Made by a program: the position numbers and the translations under genes. A DNA stretch of 64,000 nt from Acidobacteriota bacterium. GTDB taxonomy: Bacteria; Acidobacteriota; Blastocatellia; Pyrinomonadales; Pyrinomonadaceae. Positions within the stretch are counted from its first letter, which is position 1. Each line of letters opens with the position of its first letter. The stretch is taken from assembly GCA_016715115.1 (NCBI GenBank), contig JADKBM010000016.1, positions 1,488,001 through 1,552,000 on the forward strand, read 5' to 3'. This document shows positions 52,983 through 61,495 of this stretch, one piece after another. The notes under the pieces are model-generated. The model did not search any database. It worked only from the letters and a program-made list of their open reading frames with translations, and was not told the DNA's origin.

Positions 52983-54182
52983 ATGAATAAGACAAAAGCG
53001 GTTTACCAATTGACCGGACGGCAGATCCTGATGCTCGCGTTCGCGTCGGCGCTGATCGCAGTCGGAACCGCGGCCTGTTTCAGCAATTTCAGCGGTCTTT
53101 TCGATATGAGGAACTCGACGAACGTCGCGCTTGCGGAAAACGCGCCGACGCCGGTCGGGATCTCGAACCCTGAATCGGTCAGCGACGAACAGAACAGCAT
53201 CGAGGTTTACAAGTCGATCTCGCCCGGCGTAGCGTATATTACGACAAGCGCTCAATTCAGCTATTACGGCGAAGAGCAGGAAACCGAACGCGGCAACGGT
53301 TCGGGTTCGGTAATTGATGCGCAAGGCCATATCCTGACCAACTTTCACGTGATCGAAGGAGCGTCGAAATTGACGGTGAGTTTCGGCGGCGAGAAGACCT
53401 ACCCGGCGAAGGTCGTCGGCGGCGATCCGGACACGGATCTTGCGGTCATCAAGATCGAACCGGGTGCCGACAAAATAACCGTCGTCCAACTTGGCGACTC
53501 GGACGCGCTTCAAGTCGGTCAGAAGGTGCTTGCGATCGGCAATCCGTTCGGGCTCGACCGGACCTTGACGACGGGCGTGATCTCCGGGCTTCAGCGTCCG
53601 ATCCGCGCGCGTAACGGGCGCCCGATCGAGGGCGCGATCCAGACCGACGCTTCGATCAATCCCGGAAACTCCGGCGGCCCTTTGCTCGACAAATACGGGC
53701 GGATGATCGGCATCAATTCGCAGATCCTTTCGCGTTCGGGCGGCTCGGTCGGAGTCGGATTCGCGATCCCGGTAAGCATCGCCAAACGCGTTGTTCCGCA
53801 ACTGATACAGTTCGGCGAAGTTCGCCGTCCGAAACTCGGCGCAACGCTTTTCGGCATCGAGCAACTCCGGGATCAGGGGATCTCGACGCCGGTTGAGAGC
53901 GGACTGCTGATCCGAAGCGTGGTTGTCGGCGGTTCCGCCGAGCGGTCCGGCCTTCGCGGCTTCACTCGCGACGCGCAGGGCGAGATGGTCTTCGGCGACA
54001 TCATCACCGCGGTCGACGGCGAGAAGGTGACCGATATGGACGGATTATACAAAGTGCTCGATAAAAAGAAGATCGGCGACACGGTTCAGGTCGAGGTCTT
54101 CCGCAACAATAAGAGCATGACGATTCCCGTCAAACTTCTGGCGCTGCCGGCCTCGGTTCAGGGGCGTCCGCGCGAGGATTAA
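52983..54182 (+). CDS. HtrA/DegP-type serine protease with PDZ domain
   Basis: 399 residues. An N-terminal membrane anchor (about 15-33) puts the protease in the periplasm. The trypsin-like domain has H122 (TNFHVIEG), D152 (PDTDLAVIK) and S230 (NPGNSGGPLLD), the full S1C triad. One PDZ domain at about 290-385 (GLLIRSVVVGGSAERSGLRG). It degrades or refolds misfolded envelope proteins. A DegS-like arrangement with one PDZ. A perfect 13-bp inverted repeat lies just after the stop. Confidence 0.93.
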   Translation: MNKTKAVYQLTGRQILMLAFASALIAVGTAACFSNFSGLFDMRNSTNVALAENAPTPVGISNPESVSDEQNSIEVYKSISPGVAYITTSAQFSYYGEEQETERGNGSGSVIDAQGHILTNFHVIEGASKLTVSFGGEKTYPAKVVGGDPDTDLAVIKIEPGADKITVVQLGDSDALQVGQKVLAIGNPFGLDRTLTTGVISGLQRPIRARNGRPIEGAIQTDASINPGNSGGPLLDKYGRMIGINSQILSRSGGSVGVGFAIPVSIAKRVVPQLIQFGEVRRPKLGATLFGIEQLRDQGISTPVESGLLIRSVVVGGSAERSGLRGFTRDAQGEMVFGDIITAVDGEKVTDMDGLYKVLDKKKIGDTVQVEVFRNNKSMTIPVKLLALPASVQGRPRED

Positions 54183-54203
54183 CGTCGGACGAAGTTGAGA
54201 TTC

Positions 54204-54235
54204 GTGGACAGTGAAAATGTCATTTCACTGTCCAC
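54204..54235. promoter_or_regulatory. Perfect 13-bp inverted repeat
   Basis: GTGGACAGTGAAA, a six-base loop, then TTTCACTGTCCAC. It lies 21 bp after the protease stop and 8 bp before the zinc-ribbon gene start, without a T-run. It could be an operator for the downstream gene, a transcript-stabilising hairpin, or a weak terminator. Confidence 0.55.
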
Positions 54236-54242
54236 CGTTCTG

Positions 54243-54473
54243 ATGACCGAGCTCAAGAATTTTTACAACCGGGGTTTTGGCTGGATCTGCCGGGAATGCG
54301 AATCGGCGAAGTCCGGCGAATCGTCCGCTCGATCGCGGTTGATGCGGGAAGGCGAGGCGGAAAACAAGATTCCCGTGCTCGCAAGTTCGTTGATGGCCCG
54401 GTGGACCAATGCCGAACGAACGGTTCTCGAGTGTCCGAGATGCGGCGTCCTCGAAAAGGTCGAACAACGATGA
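54243..54473 (+). CDS. Small zinc-ribbon-like protein
   Basis: 76 residues. Two CxxC pairs, C16-C19 (WICREC) and C64-C67 (LECPRC), are spaced as in a long zinc ribbon, so one Zn ion is probably bound. No other recognisable domain. The start at ATG 54243 avoids reading through the inverted repeat upstream; the frame could also open at TTG 54195. Function unknown. Confidence 0.55.
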   Translation: MTELKNFYNRGFGWICRECESAKSGESSARSRLMREGEAENKIPVLASSLMARWTNAERTVLECPRCGVLEKVEQR

Positions 54474-54623
54474 AACGATATGTGACGCCGAATGTAGATC
54501 GGGTCGAGAATTTCGGCGCGAAACTGACTTTGATTTGAAAATGTAAATGGCCAATCGAATGAAGGCGAACTTTTTTGACGGTTTTCGACATCTATTACTT
54601 GCTTCTTAGCGAACGAGGTACCA

Positions 54624-55670
54624 ATGAAATTTAAGTTTTTTGCAGTTTTGACTATTTGTTCCTTGATCTTGAGCGCCGTCGGAACGGTGGCGGCGAAACC
54701 GAAAAAGAAACTCCCGCCGAAGACGAATGACCTTCTGATGATGCTGCCGGCATCGGATATGGCGATGACGCTCGACGCGAAACGGCTCTTCGATGAAGGC
54801 CTGCCGCAGATGTTGTCGTCGAATCAGCCGATGCTTGCCCAGATCTTCGCGAAACTTGACGAGGTCCGTGACAAGACCGGCATCGACGCTCGCCAGTTTG
54901 ATCAGATCGCGGTCGGGATTTCCGCAAAAAAGACCGGCGAAAAGACGTACGCGTTCGAACCGCTGATCCTGGCGCGAGGAAAGTTTAACCCGACTTCGCT
55001 CATCTCGATCGCGAAGCTCGCCGCCGGCGAGGCTTTTCGCGAAGAGAAGATAGGCGAACGCACGGTCTATGTGTTTTCGGCCGAGAAAATGGTTAAGGAA
55101 GCGAAGTCGAAAACCGGAAATTCAATACTTTCGGGCATTCTTGACACGATGCTTGACGGACTCAGCCGCGAACTCGCGCTGACCGCCATCGACGGCGAGA
55201 CGCTCGCCGTCGGATCGCTCGGGCAGATGCGCTCGATGCTCGAGGAGAAAACCAGGCTCGGCCCGGAACTCAGCTATCTCGTTTCGCGCAAAGCCGGTTC
55301 CATCGTCAGTTTCGGCGGAGTTGTTCCGGACGGTCTGTCGCAACTTATCGATCTGGACAACGACGCGCTCGGCAAAAACCTCAATTCGATTCGGAAGATC
55401 GCGGCGGCGATGGATGTTGCCGGCGGAATGACGTCCGTCTGGGTTTCGGCGAAGACCCTTGATGCCGAACAGGCGAAGGAACTTAAATTGACGCTCGACG
55501 ATCTCCAGCAAGTCGGCAAGATCCTGCTCGGAAATTCGAAAGGTGCGGACAAACGGGTTTACACTCGAATGGTCGAAAACGCGAAGATCGTTCAAACCGG
55601 TACCGAAGTCTCGCTCGACATCAAAGTTCCGCAGGCCGATTTGGACATACTCGTCGGACAATTGAAGTAA
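54624..55670 (+). CDS. Exported protein of unknown function
   Basis: 348 residues with a signal peptide (cleaved near TVAA). Not recognised. Early PKTNDLLMMLPASDMAMTLDAKR and a late VSLDIKVPQADLDILVGQL suggest the DUF3352/ModE-like exported proteins that measure cell-division or stress functions, but I cannot name a family safely. Predicted mixed alpha/beta, no cysteines. A terminator follows, so it is its own unit. Confidence 0.65.
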   Translation: MKFKFFAVLTICSLILSAVGTVAAKPKKKLPPKTNDLLMMLPASDMAMTLDAKRLFDEGLPQMLSSNQPMLAQIFAKLDEVRDKTGIDARQFDQIAVGISAKKTGEKTYAFEPLILARGKFNPTSLISIAKLAAGEAFREEKIGERTVYVFSAEKMVKEAKSKTGNSILSGILDTMLDGLSRELALTAIDGETLAVGSLGQMRSMLEEKTRLGPELSYLVSRKAGSIVSFGGVVPDGLSQLIDLDNDALGKNLNSIRKIAAAMDVAGGMTSVWVSAKTLDAEQAKELKLTLDDLQQVGKILLGNSKGADKRVYTRMVENAKIVQTGTEVSLDIKVPQADLDILVGQLK

Positions 55671-55695
55671 GGTTTTCGAATTTAACCGTTTTTTG

Positions 55696-55734
55696 AAGGT
55701 GAAGAGGCTCCGCGCGGAACTTCTTCACCTTTTC
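55696..55734 (+). terminator. Rho-independent terminator
   Basis: AAGGTGAAGA pairs with TCTTCACCTT (10 bp) with a GC-rich loop, followed by a T-rich run. It lies between the exported protein gene and the DD-carboxypeptidase gene. Confidence 0.75.
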
Positions 55735-55767
55735 ACTTTTGCGGCAATTGCCGTTAAGATGACCTTG

Positions 55768-57432
55768 ATGAAATCGACAAAATTGATTGCCATTGCCTTC
55801 GTGCTGGTTTCGGCCGCCGCAGCTTTTGCCCAGAACGACCGTCCGGTGATCGTCGTCGGGAAACCGACTCCGAAGCCGACCGTTCAAGTGATCACGACGC
55901 CGACCCCTGCGGTGACGCCAAAGCCGATGCCGTCGGTTGTTCCGACGCCCGCGCCGGCATCGATCGCGTCGCTTGGAGAACTTCAGTCCAAGATCCGGCT
56001 CAGCGCCTCGCGTTACGAGACGCGGCGCGGACAGATCGGGATCAAGATCGTTTCGCTCGACACCGGAAAGGTGATCTACGAAGAGAACGCCGAAAAGTAT
56101 TTTATGCCGGCTTCGAATATGAAGAACTTCACGATCGCGACCGCGATCGAGCGGCTGACGCCAAATTTCAGGTTCGTGACGAGCGTTTTTTCCAATTCCA
56201 GACCCGACGCCGCCGGGGCGATCAAGGGTGATCTGACGATCTACGGCCGCGGAGATATGTCGTTTTCGACGTCGTTCTTTGAGAAGGACTACTTCAAGGC
56301 GATCGACGATTTGGCCGATGCGATCGTTCGCGCAGGCGTCAAGCGAATCGAAGGAAACCTCGTCGGCGACGAAAGTTACTTTTCAGGATTCGCGATTCCC
56401 GGCGGCTGGGAGTGGGATGATCTCCAATGGTATTACGGAGCGGAAGTTTCGGCGCTGCCGTTCAACGACAACGCGGTCGATCTTTCGATCAGAGGCGCTT
56501 CGGTCGGCGCACCGTGCATCGTCAACATTCTGCCGCTCAATCCGGTGATGCGAATCATCAATACCTGCACGACGACGGCCGCGAAGTCGGGCCGCGACCC
56601 ATCGGTCAAAAAAGGGCTCGACGACAATACTGTCGAAATCGGCGGCACGATGCCGGCCGGGGATGAGTATTCGAACAAGATCACCGTCTCGCGGCCGGCC
56701 GAGCTGTTTATCGCACTGCTCAAGGAAAGGCTTGAGAAGAAAGGCATCGTCATCACCGGGCAACGAAAATTGATCACCCGAAGGGACAAAATTCAGTCGG
56801 CCGTCACGTCGAGCGTTCCGCCGATAGAGATCGCGCGTCAGGAGGGACCGCCGTTTTCGGTAGTCGCGGCAAAGACGATGAAACCGAGTCAGAATCTCTA
56901 TACGGAGACGATCCTCTGGACGCTCGGCGAACAGGGTCGTGCTTTTCCCGTTCCGCAAGACGCGAAATCGAATCCGTTTCTGGATTCGAAATCGACGAGT
57001 TCGGAACGCGGGATCTTTGTCGTTCGGAATTTCCTGAATGAGATCGGTGTCGCGCCCGACGGGATCATCCAGTGGGACGGAAGCGGGCTTTCACGGCACA
57101 ATCTAGTGACGCCCGCGGCGGTCGTCACGCTCTACACGTATATGGCGAAACAAAGCCGTTATTCAACGACCTGGATGGATTCTCTGACGATCGGCGGGGT
57201 CGACGGCACGCTCCGCAATCGCTTCAAGGGAACGAAAACACAGGGCAATGTCCGCGGCAAAACGGGCACCATCGATCAGGTATCGGCGCTCTCCGGTTAC
57301 GTCACGACCTCGTCCGGTGAAAAGGCGGTATTCTCGATCATCGTCAACGGCGTCAACGACGGCCGCCTGCGGGTAAGCGTCATCGACGAGATCGTCGGTC
57401 ACATTGCGAATTACTCTGGTTTGATGAACTAG
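55768..57432 (+). CDS. dacB: D-Ala-D-Ala carboxypeptidase/endopeptidase (PBP4, peptidase S13)
   Basis: 554 residues with a signal peptide and a Pro/Thr-rich linker (PTPKPTVQVITTPTPAVTP) before the domain. The catalytic SxxK is S116-N-M-K119 (MPASNMKN), the DGSGLSRHN block is at about 440 and GKTGT at about 498. It trims or opens peptidoglycan cross-links in the periplasm. The ATG at 55768 begins the signal peptide; ATG 55759 and a frame from 55693 (which would read through the terminator) are alternatives. Cell-wall recycling is also represented by mpl at the right end. Confidence 0.92.
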   Translation: MKSTKLIAIAFVLVSAAAAFAQNDRPVIVVGKPTPKPTVQVITTPTPAVTPKPMPSVVPTPAPASIASLGELQSKIRLSASRYETRRGQIGIKIVSLDTGKVIYEENAEKYFMPASNMKNFTIATAIERLTPNFRFVTSVFSNSRPDAAGAIKGDLTIYGRGDMSFSTSFFEKDYFKAIDDLADAIVRAGVKRIEGNLVGDESYFSGFAIPGGWEWDDLQWYYGAEVSALPFNDNAVDLSIRGASVGAPCIVNILPLNPVMRIINTCTTTAAKSGRDPSVKKGLDDNTVEIGGTMPAGDEYSNKITVSRPAELFIALLKERLEKKGIVITGQRKLITRRDKIQSAVTSSVPPIEIARQEGPPFSVVAAKTMKPSQNLYTETILWTLGEQGRAFPVPQDAKSNPFLDSKSTSSERGIFVVRNFLNEIGVAPDGIIQWDGSGLSRHNLVTPAAVVTLYTYMAKQSRYSTTWMDSLTIGGVDGTLRNRFKGTKTQGNVRGKTGTIDQVSALSGYVTTSSGEKAVFSIIVNGVNDGRLRVSVIDEIVGHIANYSGLMN

Positions 57433-57804
57433 CTTCGGATGTAAGCTTTGAATCCTGGTCTTTGGACTTGGGCGCTGTTTTCACGTTGTGCCGTGAAATT
57501 GCCAAACCGAATCCGCGGGGTCCTCGCAAAGTGTGCCGCAAGAGCTTCGAGAGACGAACTTTCTTCTTGCGTATTCAAATGGAAATGGGCATACTATCAA
57601 CTGTTTTTGCTCTCAGAGTATCTCGGTTGATGCGTCCGTCCTTGTTAGACATAGCGACAGTTTAGGTTCGGTTGGAGAGTTTGGTAAGTAGTTCTTGAAG
57701 CGGTCTAGTAGTTTTGACGAGCCGGGCGAGTCGCATTGCAACGAATTCGATTTCCTTCAATTGCCTGTCTTAGCGCTTCATTCAGTAAGAAAATCAGAGG
57801 ATAA
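57433..57804. other. 372-bp untranslated region upstream of the RRM gene
   Basis: No credible ORF. It becomes AT-richer toward the RRM start and ends with GAGGAT seven bases before the ATG. A long 5' leader is plausible because small RNA-binding proteins of this type are often regulated through their leader; no specific structure could be confirmed. Confidence 0.35.
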
Positions 57805-58179
57805 ATGAGTACAAAACTTTACGTAGGAAACTTGTCGTTTCGCGTGTCGGACGATGATTTGTTCGAGCATTTTTCGCAGGCCGGATCGGTTGAGTCGGCA
57901 AACGTAGTCCAGGATCGTGAAACCGGCCGTTCGCGCGGATTCGGATTCGTCGAAATGGCTTCGGAAGATGACGCCAACAATGCGATCGCGCAGTTTAACG
58001 GACAGGAATATGATGGCCGCAATATGGTTGTCAATGAAGCTCGTCCGCGTGAAAACGGCGGCGGCGGCAATCGCGGCGGCGGCGGCGGACGCGGCGGCTA
58101 CGGCGGCGGCGGCAATCGCGGCGGCGGTGGCGGCGGACGTGGCGGCTACGGCGGCGGCGGTGGCGGCGGACGCTGGTAA
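57805..58179 (+). CDS. Glycine-rich RRM RNA-binding protein
   Basis: 124 residues. One RRM: RNP2 LYVGNL (5-10) and RNP1 RGFGFVEM (44-51), both with the aromatic residues that stack on RNA. Residues 84-124 are a GGGGNRGG/GRGGYGG tail. Similar to the cold-inducible Rbp proteins of cyanobacteria and other bacteria; likely an RNA chaperone in cold or stress. Strong terminator downstream, single gene. High confidence in family. Confidence 0.93.
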   Translation: MSTKLYVGNLSFRVSDDDLFEHFSQAGSVESANVVQDRETGRSRGFGFVEMASEDDANNAIAQFNGQEYDGRNMVVNEARPRENGGGGNRGGGGGRGGYGGGGNRGGGGGGRGGYGGGGGGGRW

Positions 58180-58204
58180 GCTTCGCACGTAGCGAATCAA
58201 GAAA

Positions 58205-58239
58205 GGCAGAAGTCTTGGATTGGACTTCTGCCTTTTTTT
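58205..58239 (+). terminator. Rho-independent terminator after the RRM gene
   Basis: GGCAGAAGTC pairs with GACTTCTGCC (10 bp, 8-base loop), followed by seven T. Textbook terminator. Confidence 0.95.
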
Positions 58240-58386
58240 GTTTTTTGGGCGTGATTCGTGCCAAGCGTTCCGGTTGGACCGCTCTCACAATCCTTACCTT
58301 CAACCTGAATTGCGCAACAGGAAATACTCTCCGGCGAAACACACCAAATACGCGAAATTGATTTTTCCGGCAAGTTCGGTCGGCAG

Positions 58387-58569
58387 CTAGAGTGGTAGAT
58401 GATGGGTGAGCTCCGGCTCTGCCGGCGTCCGCATCACTTGCGCTGCCAGACCGGCCGAGCCTTCAAAGAACTCCCGCGTTAAAAGCGGGTACGCGAGGGC
58501 ACCCACGGCGATGTAGGTCACGACGTGAGCGACCGTTACCCGCCCCGCAAAACGGACAAACCTTTTCAT
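58387..58569 (-). pseudogene. Truncated membrane protein (N-terminal fragment)
   Basis: 60 codons from an ATG with GGAGG at ideal distance. MKRFVRFAGRVTVAHVVTYI leads into one membrane segment and AYPLLTREFFEG, then MRTPAEPEL, after which the sequence ends quickly in HHLPL and a stop. From memory, relatives continue with several more membrane helices, so this looks like the front of a longer gene cut by a rearrangement. It is the last gene of the putative cassette block. Confidence 0.5.
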
Positions 58570-58701
58570 TCGTTGACCCTCCTGCATTCAATGATCGGCC
58601 CGACGCCAACGTTCAACGGGCAGCGGCGAACGTAATTCATTCAGAACCCGCGCGGTCCGCAGCTCCGTGTGCGACGGTTCGTTCGTCCCTAATGCCTCGG
58701 A

Positions 58702-59085
58702 TTATTTGTCGTGGATTACGCCGTCACGGCGCTCGGCGATATGCCACAAAACACCGGCCGGATCAACAACGAATGCAATCCGAAGTCCCCACGGCTGCAT
58801 GGCTGGAGGCTTGGGAGATGGCACGCCGAACCGATTGGGAAGATCGAGTGACTCGATATGCAACCACCACGCATCCAGATCGTCGACCATCAGTTGCATC
58901 ATGAAATTGCCGGCCCAGTCCTTATGGAAATGCCGTTGAAGTATGAAGCCTCCGCTTCCTGCCCTGAAGATGGAGACCTCACTATCGAGGGTCATCTCAA
59001 ACCCCAGCGCTTCGTAGAATCGTTTGGATAAGTCAAAGTCCTTTGTCGGGACAAATGGACGAGCGAGTTCTGTTCCGGTAATCAT
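58702..59085 (-). CDS. Glyoxalase/bleomycin-resistance (VOC) family protein
   Basis: 127 residues, one VOC unit pair: ARPFVPTKDFDLSKRFYEALGF, then SGGFILQRHFHKDW, DDLDAWWLHIE and FVVDPAGVLWHIAE. Likely a small metal-dependent or binding protein for a hydrophobic or electrophilic compound. The start overlaps the stop of the NTR-like gene by 4 bp. VOC proteins are common in mobile gene cassettes. Confidence 0.85.
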   Translation of the reverse strand: MITGTELARPFVPTKDFDLSKRFYEALGFEMTLDSEVSIFRAGSGGFILQRHFHKDWAGNFMMQLMVDDLDAWWLHIESLDLPNRFGVPSPKPPAMQPWGLRIAFVVDPAGVLWHIAERRDGVIHDK

Positions 59086-59672
59086 GCGTTAATCCACCCG
59101 TTTTCGAATTTCGACGACGCGCAAGCAAAGGGCCAAAAGATACCTCGATAAGAAAGTCGCTGTTTCAAGCTCGCCTTGTCGTTATCTTTGGGCGGCGGTT
59201 TAATAATATTTGTCGGCTTCTCGCCTTTATTCTTGAACTCTTGCAAATCTTCTTCGGCTTCCGATAACAATTTTGTTCTGCTGCAACAACCAATAGACGC
59301 TCTGAGATTTTCCTTATCGTAATGGCGAACATAAGCATAAACTAAATAACTCTCGCCAAGCTTGAAGTCAGAATTCTTAGAGCCGATGTTGAGAATAGTT
59401 ACAAATTCGGGCAAATCAGTTTTCCAAGCTGTTTTAACAACAAGTTTTACTTTGAACTGATAGTAGTCAGTATTTGTAGTAGCGTCCGTATTTTTGCTTT
59501 CCTCATTCTTTCTTATCTCGGCTACACTACCAACAAACACAGCTTTCGACCCCTTAAATTCATCATAAACAGAAAGGTAATCGTCAATGCAACTTCCGCA
59601 CTGAGAATAAGCGGTGCTGTATCCAAAGATGATTATGCTGATAAACAAGACGACTAAAATGCTACGTCCCAT
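59082..59672 (-). CDS. Exported NTR/TIMP-like protein
   Basis: 196 residues with a signal peptide (ILVVLFISIIIFGYSTAYSQ). CGSCIDDY, FVGSVAEI, FKVKLVVKTAWK and ESYLVYAYVRHYD follow the order of NTR (netrin/TIMP-like) OB-fold domains, with a cysteine near the mature N-terminus. AT-richer than its surroundings. The last 25 residues are unlike the rest and run into the VOC start, so the 3' end may have been altered during insertion. Function unknown. Confidence 0.65.
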   Translation of the reverse strand: MGRSILVVLFISIIIFGYSTAYSQCGSCIDDYLSVYDEFKGSKAVFVGSVAEIRKNEESKNTDATTNTDYYQFKVKLVVKTAWKTDLPEFVTILNIGSKNSDFKLGESYLVYAYVRHYDKENLRASIGCCSRTKLLSEAEEDLQEFKNKGEKPTNIIKPPPKDNDKASLKQRLSYRGIFWPFACASSKFENGWINA

Positions 59673-59747
59673 ATTGTATGTATGCCCGAAAAATACGAGA
59701 ACGGCCGAACGGCTGAGATAACGTGGGCAAAAACCGAATCAAAGCCG

Positions 59748-59816
59748 GTCAAAGTTCAATGGACAACGTGATACGAAAGTCACTGTTTCGCCCTCGCATC
59801 CATTGAATTGTTGGCG
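59748..59816 (-). other. Degenerate attC-like site
   Basis: Read on the minus strand, CCAACAATTCAATGGA is followed about 35 bases later by TCCATTGAA: a perfect 9-bp inner stem with a CCAAC-type outer box at the start and a poor match (TTTGACC) at the end. It sits directly after the Imm50-like gene on the minus strand, where a cassette attC belongs. Confidence 0.4.
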
Positions 59817-59828
59817 CGTGTTTCATCT

Positions 59829-60249
59829 TTAGGGAACATAAGGTTCAACGGATTCAACAGAAATCTCCCCACAATAAAACCTTGCGCTTACGCCAAAAAT
59901 GCCTTCAAACGAAACCTCATACTTCGGTTTTTCAGTTTCACCTTCGACAACCTCCGTTATTTCTAACGATTGTAAAACATTCTCATAATTAAAATCTACA
60001 ATTTCCAAATCGCTGACTTTTGAAAAAGCGAAACTCAACAAGAGCGTGATTCTCCAAAAACCGGCGTTTTCTCTCGTGAGACTCTTCGATCGCCTCGAAA
60101 ACGTGAATCAATGCTATTAGCGTCGGACCGAAAGAACGAGTTTCGCGAATAAGATCGATTCGATGAACTTCCGAATCGTGAAAAGACGGGAACTTTCCAA
60201 ACACGTTGGTCAACAAATGGCTGTCTTGTATTTTGCTCAAGTCAATCAT
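59829..60249 (-). pseudogene. Imm50-like immunity protein, frameshifted
   Basis: MIDLSKIQDSHLLTNVFGKF with PSFHDSEVHRIDL opens like Imm50-family polymorphic-toxin immunity proteins. Near 60023-60027 (five A on the plus strand) the frame changes; the other frame continues FSKVSDLEIVDFNYENVLQS to FYCGEISVESVEPYVP. Removing one base would restore a 140-residue protein. So it is a recent frameshift, a sequencing error, or slippage. Start at ATG 60249. Confidence 0.6.
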
Positions 60250-60275
60250 TGCAGTGCCGACGAAAATCAAGTGAC

Positions 60276-60353
60276 ATCCAACGCCCAAGCTCAGCTTCGG
60301 TGTTGCCGTCGCGGCGCGAAGGCAACACCGTCCGCTGGAGCGCTTTGTTGGCC
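60276..60353 (-). other. Putative integron attC recombination site
   Basis: 78 bp. On the minus strand it starts GGCCAACAAAGCGCTCCAGC and ends GTTGGAT (fits GTTRRRY); on the plus strand ATCCAAC fits RYYYAAC. The inner stem is CGGTGTTGCC/GGCAACACCG (60298-60307 with 60321-60330). Next to it GCTCAGC faces GCTCCAGC, giving an unpaired extra base, a hallmark of attC. It lies just after the stop of the decayed ORF on the minus strand. Confidence 0.6.
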
Positions 60354-60354
60354 T

Positions 60355-60732
60355 TCAAAGCCCAATAACCTCCGAAACGCGCTTTCGCAACGGCGGGAGA
60401 AGTTCATTCGCAAACCAAGGATACATACGCAGCGAAATGTTATTGCGCGGAGAACCAGTCGGCAGTTTGAACACCTTTGAGTTCCGGGCGTTCTCCTTGC
60501 AACAGCCAAAGCCGACAATGATGCTCGCGAGTTTGGGACGCGTTTTGTTTCCCCCAACGAAGATGCCGAACTACCTATTGGCGATGCTGATATCTGCGGC
60601 GAGAACCGTCTTGCCGCAGATCAATTTGATGGGATAGTATCGAAAACACTCAATCTTGGCAATCAATTTCTTCGGCACTTCAAGATAGCAGGACAAAAGC
60701 GAAACGGCTCGATCAGGTGCGGAACCTTCGCC
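60355..60732 (-). pseudogene. Decayed cassette ORF of unknown function
   Basis: One frame is open over 126 codons except for a TAG at 60571-60573. It reads LLSCYLEVPKKLIAKIECF, CGKTVLAADISIAN, then after the stop FGIFVGGNKTRPKLASIIVG and MYPWFANELLPPLRKRVSEV, and ends at 60355. It looks like a once-coding small protein. No start codon is evident upstream, so the 5' end is lost. Confidence 0.5.
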
Positions 60733-60875
60733 TCAGTTGCAACACTACAAACACGTTACCCGAAACGGGCTTTCCGTCAAACGTCCGCTCGGTTAGCCGG
60801 CGCCAGTTGGGTTGATTCCCTCAGATATTTTCCGTTGCCAGGGCGAACGACTTCGGATAGAATCGACGCTTGAAG

Positions 60876-60971
60876 AGGGCGGGGAACATTGCCTCTCGCA
60901 AAGCATCCGTCGGGAGAACACCCGGAATTCCGGCTGTTCTCCCGTCCGTTCCAGATCATAAGTAGTTAGGC
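60876..60971. other. Palindromic cassette-boundary-like site
   Basis: GGGAGAACA (60912-60920) and TGTTCTCCC (60935-60943) pair around the palindrome CGGAATTCCG; 22 bp later is GTTAGGC (60965-60971), a perfect GTTRRRY core. The opposite end has no clear core box, so it is an attC candidate of low quality. Confidence 0.35.
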
Positions 60972-60999
60972 GTCACAGGACGAACCGGTCGTAGCACAC

Positions 61000-61494
61000 A
61001 TGCAACTTCAAGACAAGCTGTTCGAACTGCTTCCCGACGGCGACTTCGGCGTACTCAGGCATGGGTACATGCCGTATATGCGCGACTATGCAGTGATTGT
61101 CCAGCTCGCCGGCGAAGGCTCTGCTTCCGGCGTACATCGCTGTATCTTCACTCACTGCGTACTTGCATTGGTCGAAACGCGTATCCACGACAGCGTCTGG
61201 GTGGTATCGTGGGAAGATGAACTCATCGACTACAAAACTTGGCAGGAGTCCGGTTATCCAGAAGGCTTTGTCTGGGGAACGAACTGGTCGCTCGCATATC
61301 CCGGGCTCAAGTGCTTTCCCGATTCTACCGATGCCCTGACGTGGTCAAAACGCCTCGGGAGGCAAATGCACGAGATAACCATAGAAACTCAGGCTTTCCT
61401 CCTTCGCCTTGTCTGCCACGACGTACGCATGGAGCGAGTCTCTGATGATTGCTCTCCTTTGGACGAGGTTCTTATCCCCGTTGCGTCGCGGTGA
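61000..61494 (+). CDS. Orphan protein of unknown function in the cassette block
   Basis: 164 residues, not recognised. Starts MQLQDKLFELLPDGDFGVLR, with WVVSWEDELIDYKTW and a C-terminal LLRLVCHDVRMERVSDDC. No membrane or signal segment. It is bounded by GTTAGGC on the left and GCTTAAC just after the stop on the right, the two core boxes expected around a gene cassette. It runs opposite to its neighbours. Possibly an immunity-like protein, but this is only by company. Confidence 0.55.
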   Translation: MQLQDKLFELLPDGDFGVLRHGYMPYMRDYAVIVQLAGEGSASGVHRCIFTHCVLALVETRIHDSVWVVSWEDELIDYKTWQESGYPEGFVWGTNWSLAYPGLKCFPDSTDALTWSKRLGRQMHEITIETQAFLLRLVCHDVRMERVSDDCSPLDEVLIPVASR

Positions 61495-61495
61495 C

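Noticed and set aside
57448..57665. Small ORFs upstream of the RRM gene
   Set aside because: No ribosome site, no conserved features, and overlap in different frames; treated as untranslated leader.
58271..58280. GTTGGAC as a further attC core box
   Set aside because: No pairing partner or stem nearby; a 7-base degenerate match is expected by chance.
60777..60959. 60-codon minus ORF in the cassette block
   Set aside because: It runs through a hairpin and has no protein-like features; another frame of the same DNA reads like a separate decayed coding end (FDGKPVSGNVFVVLQLR).
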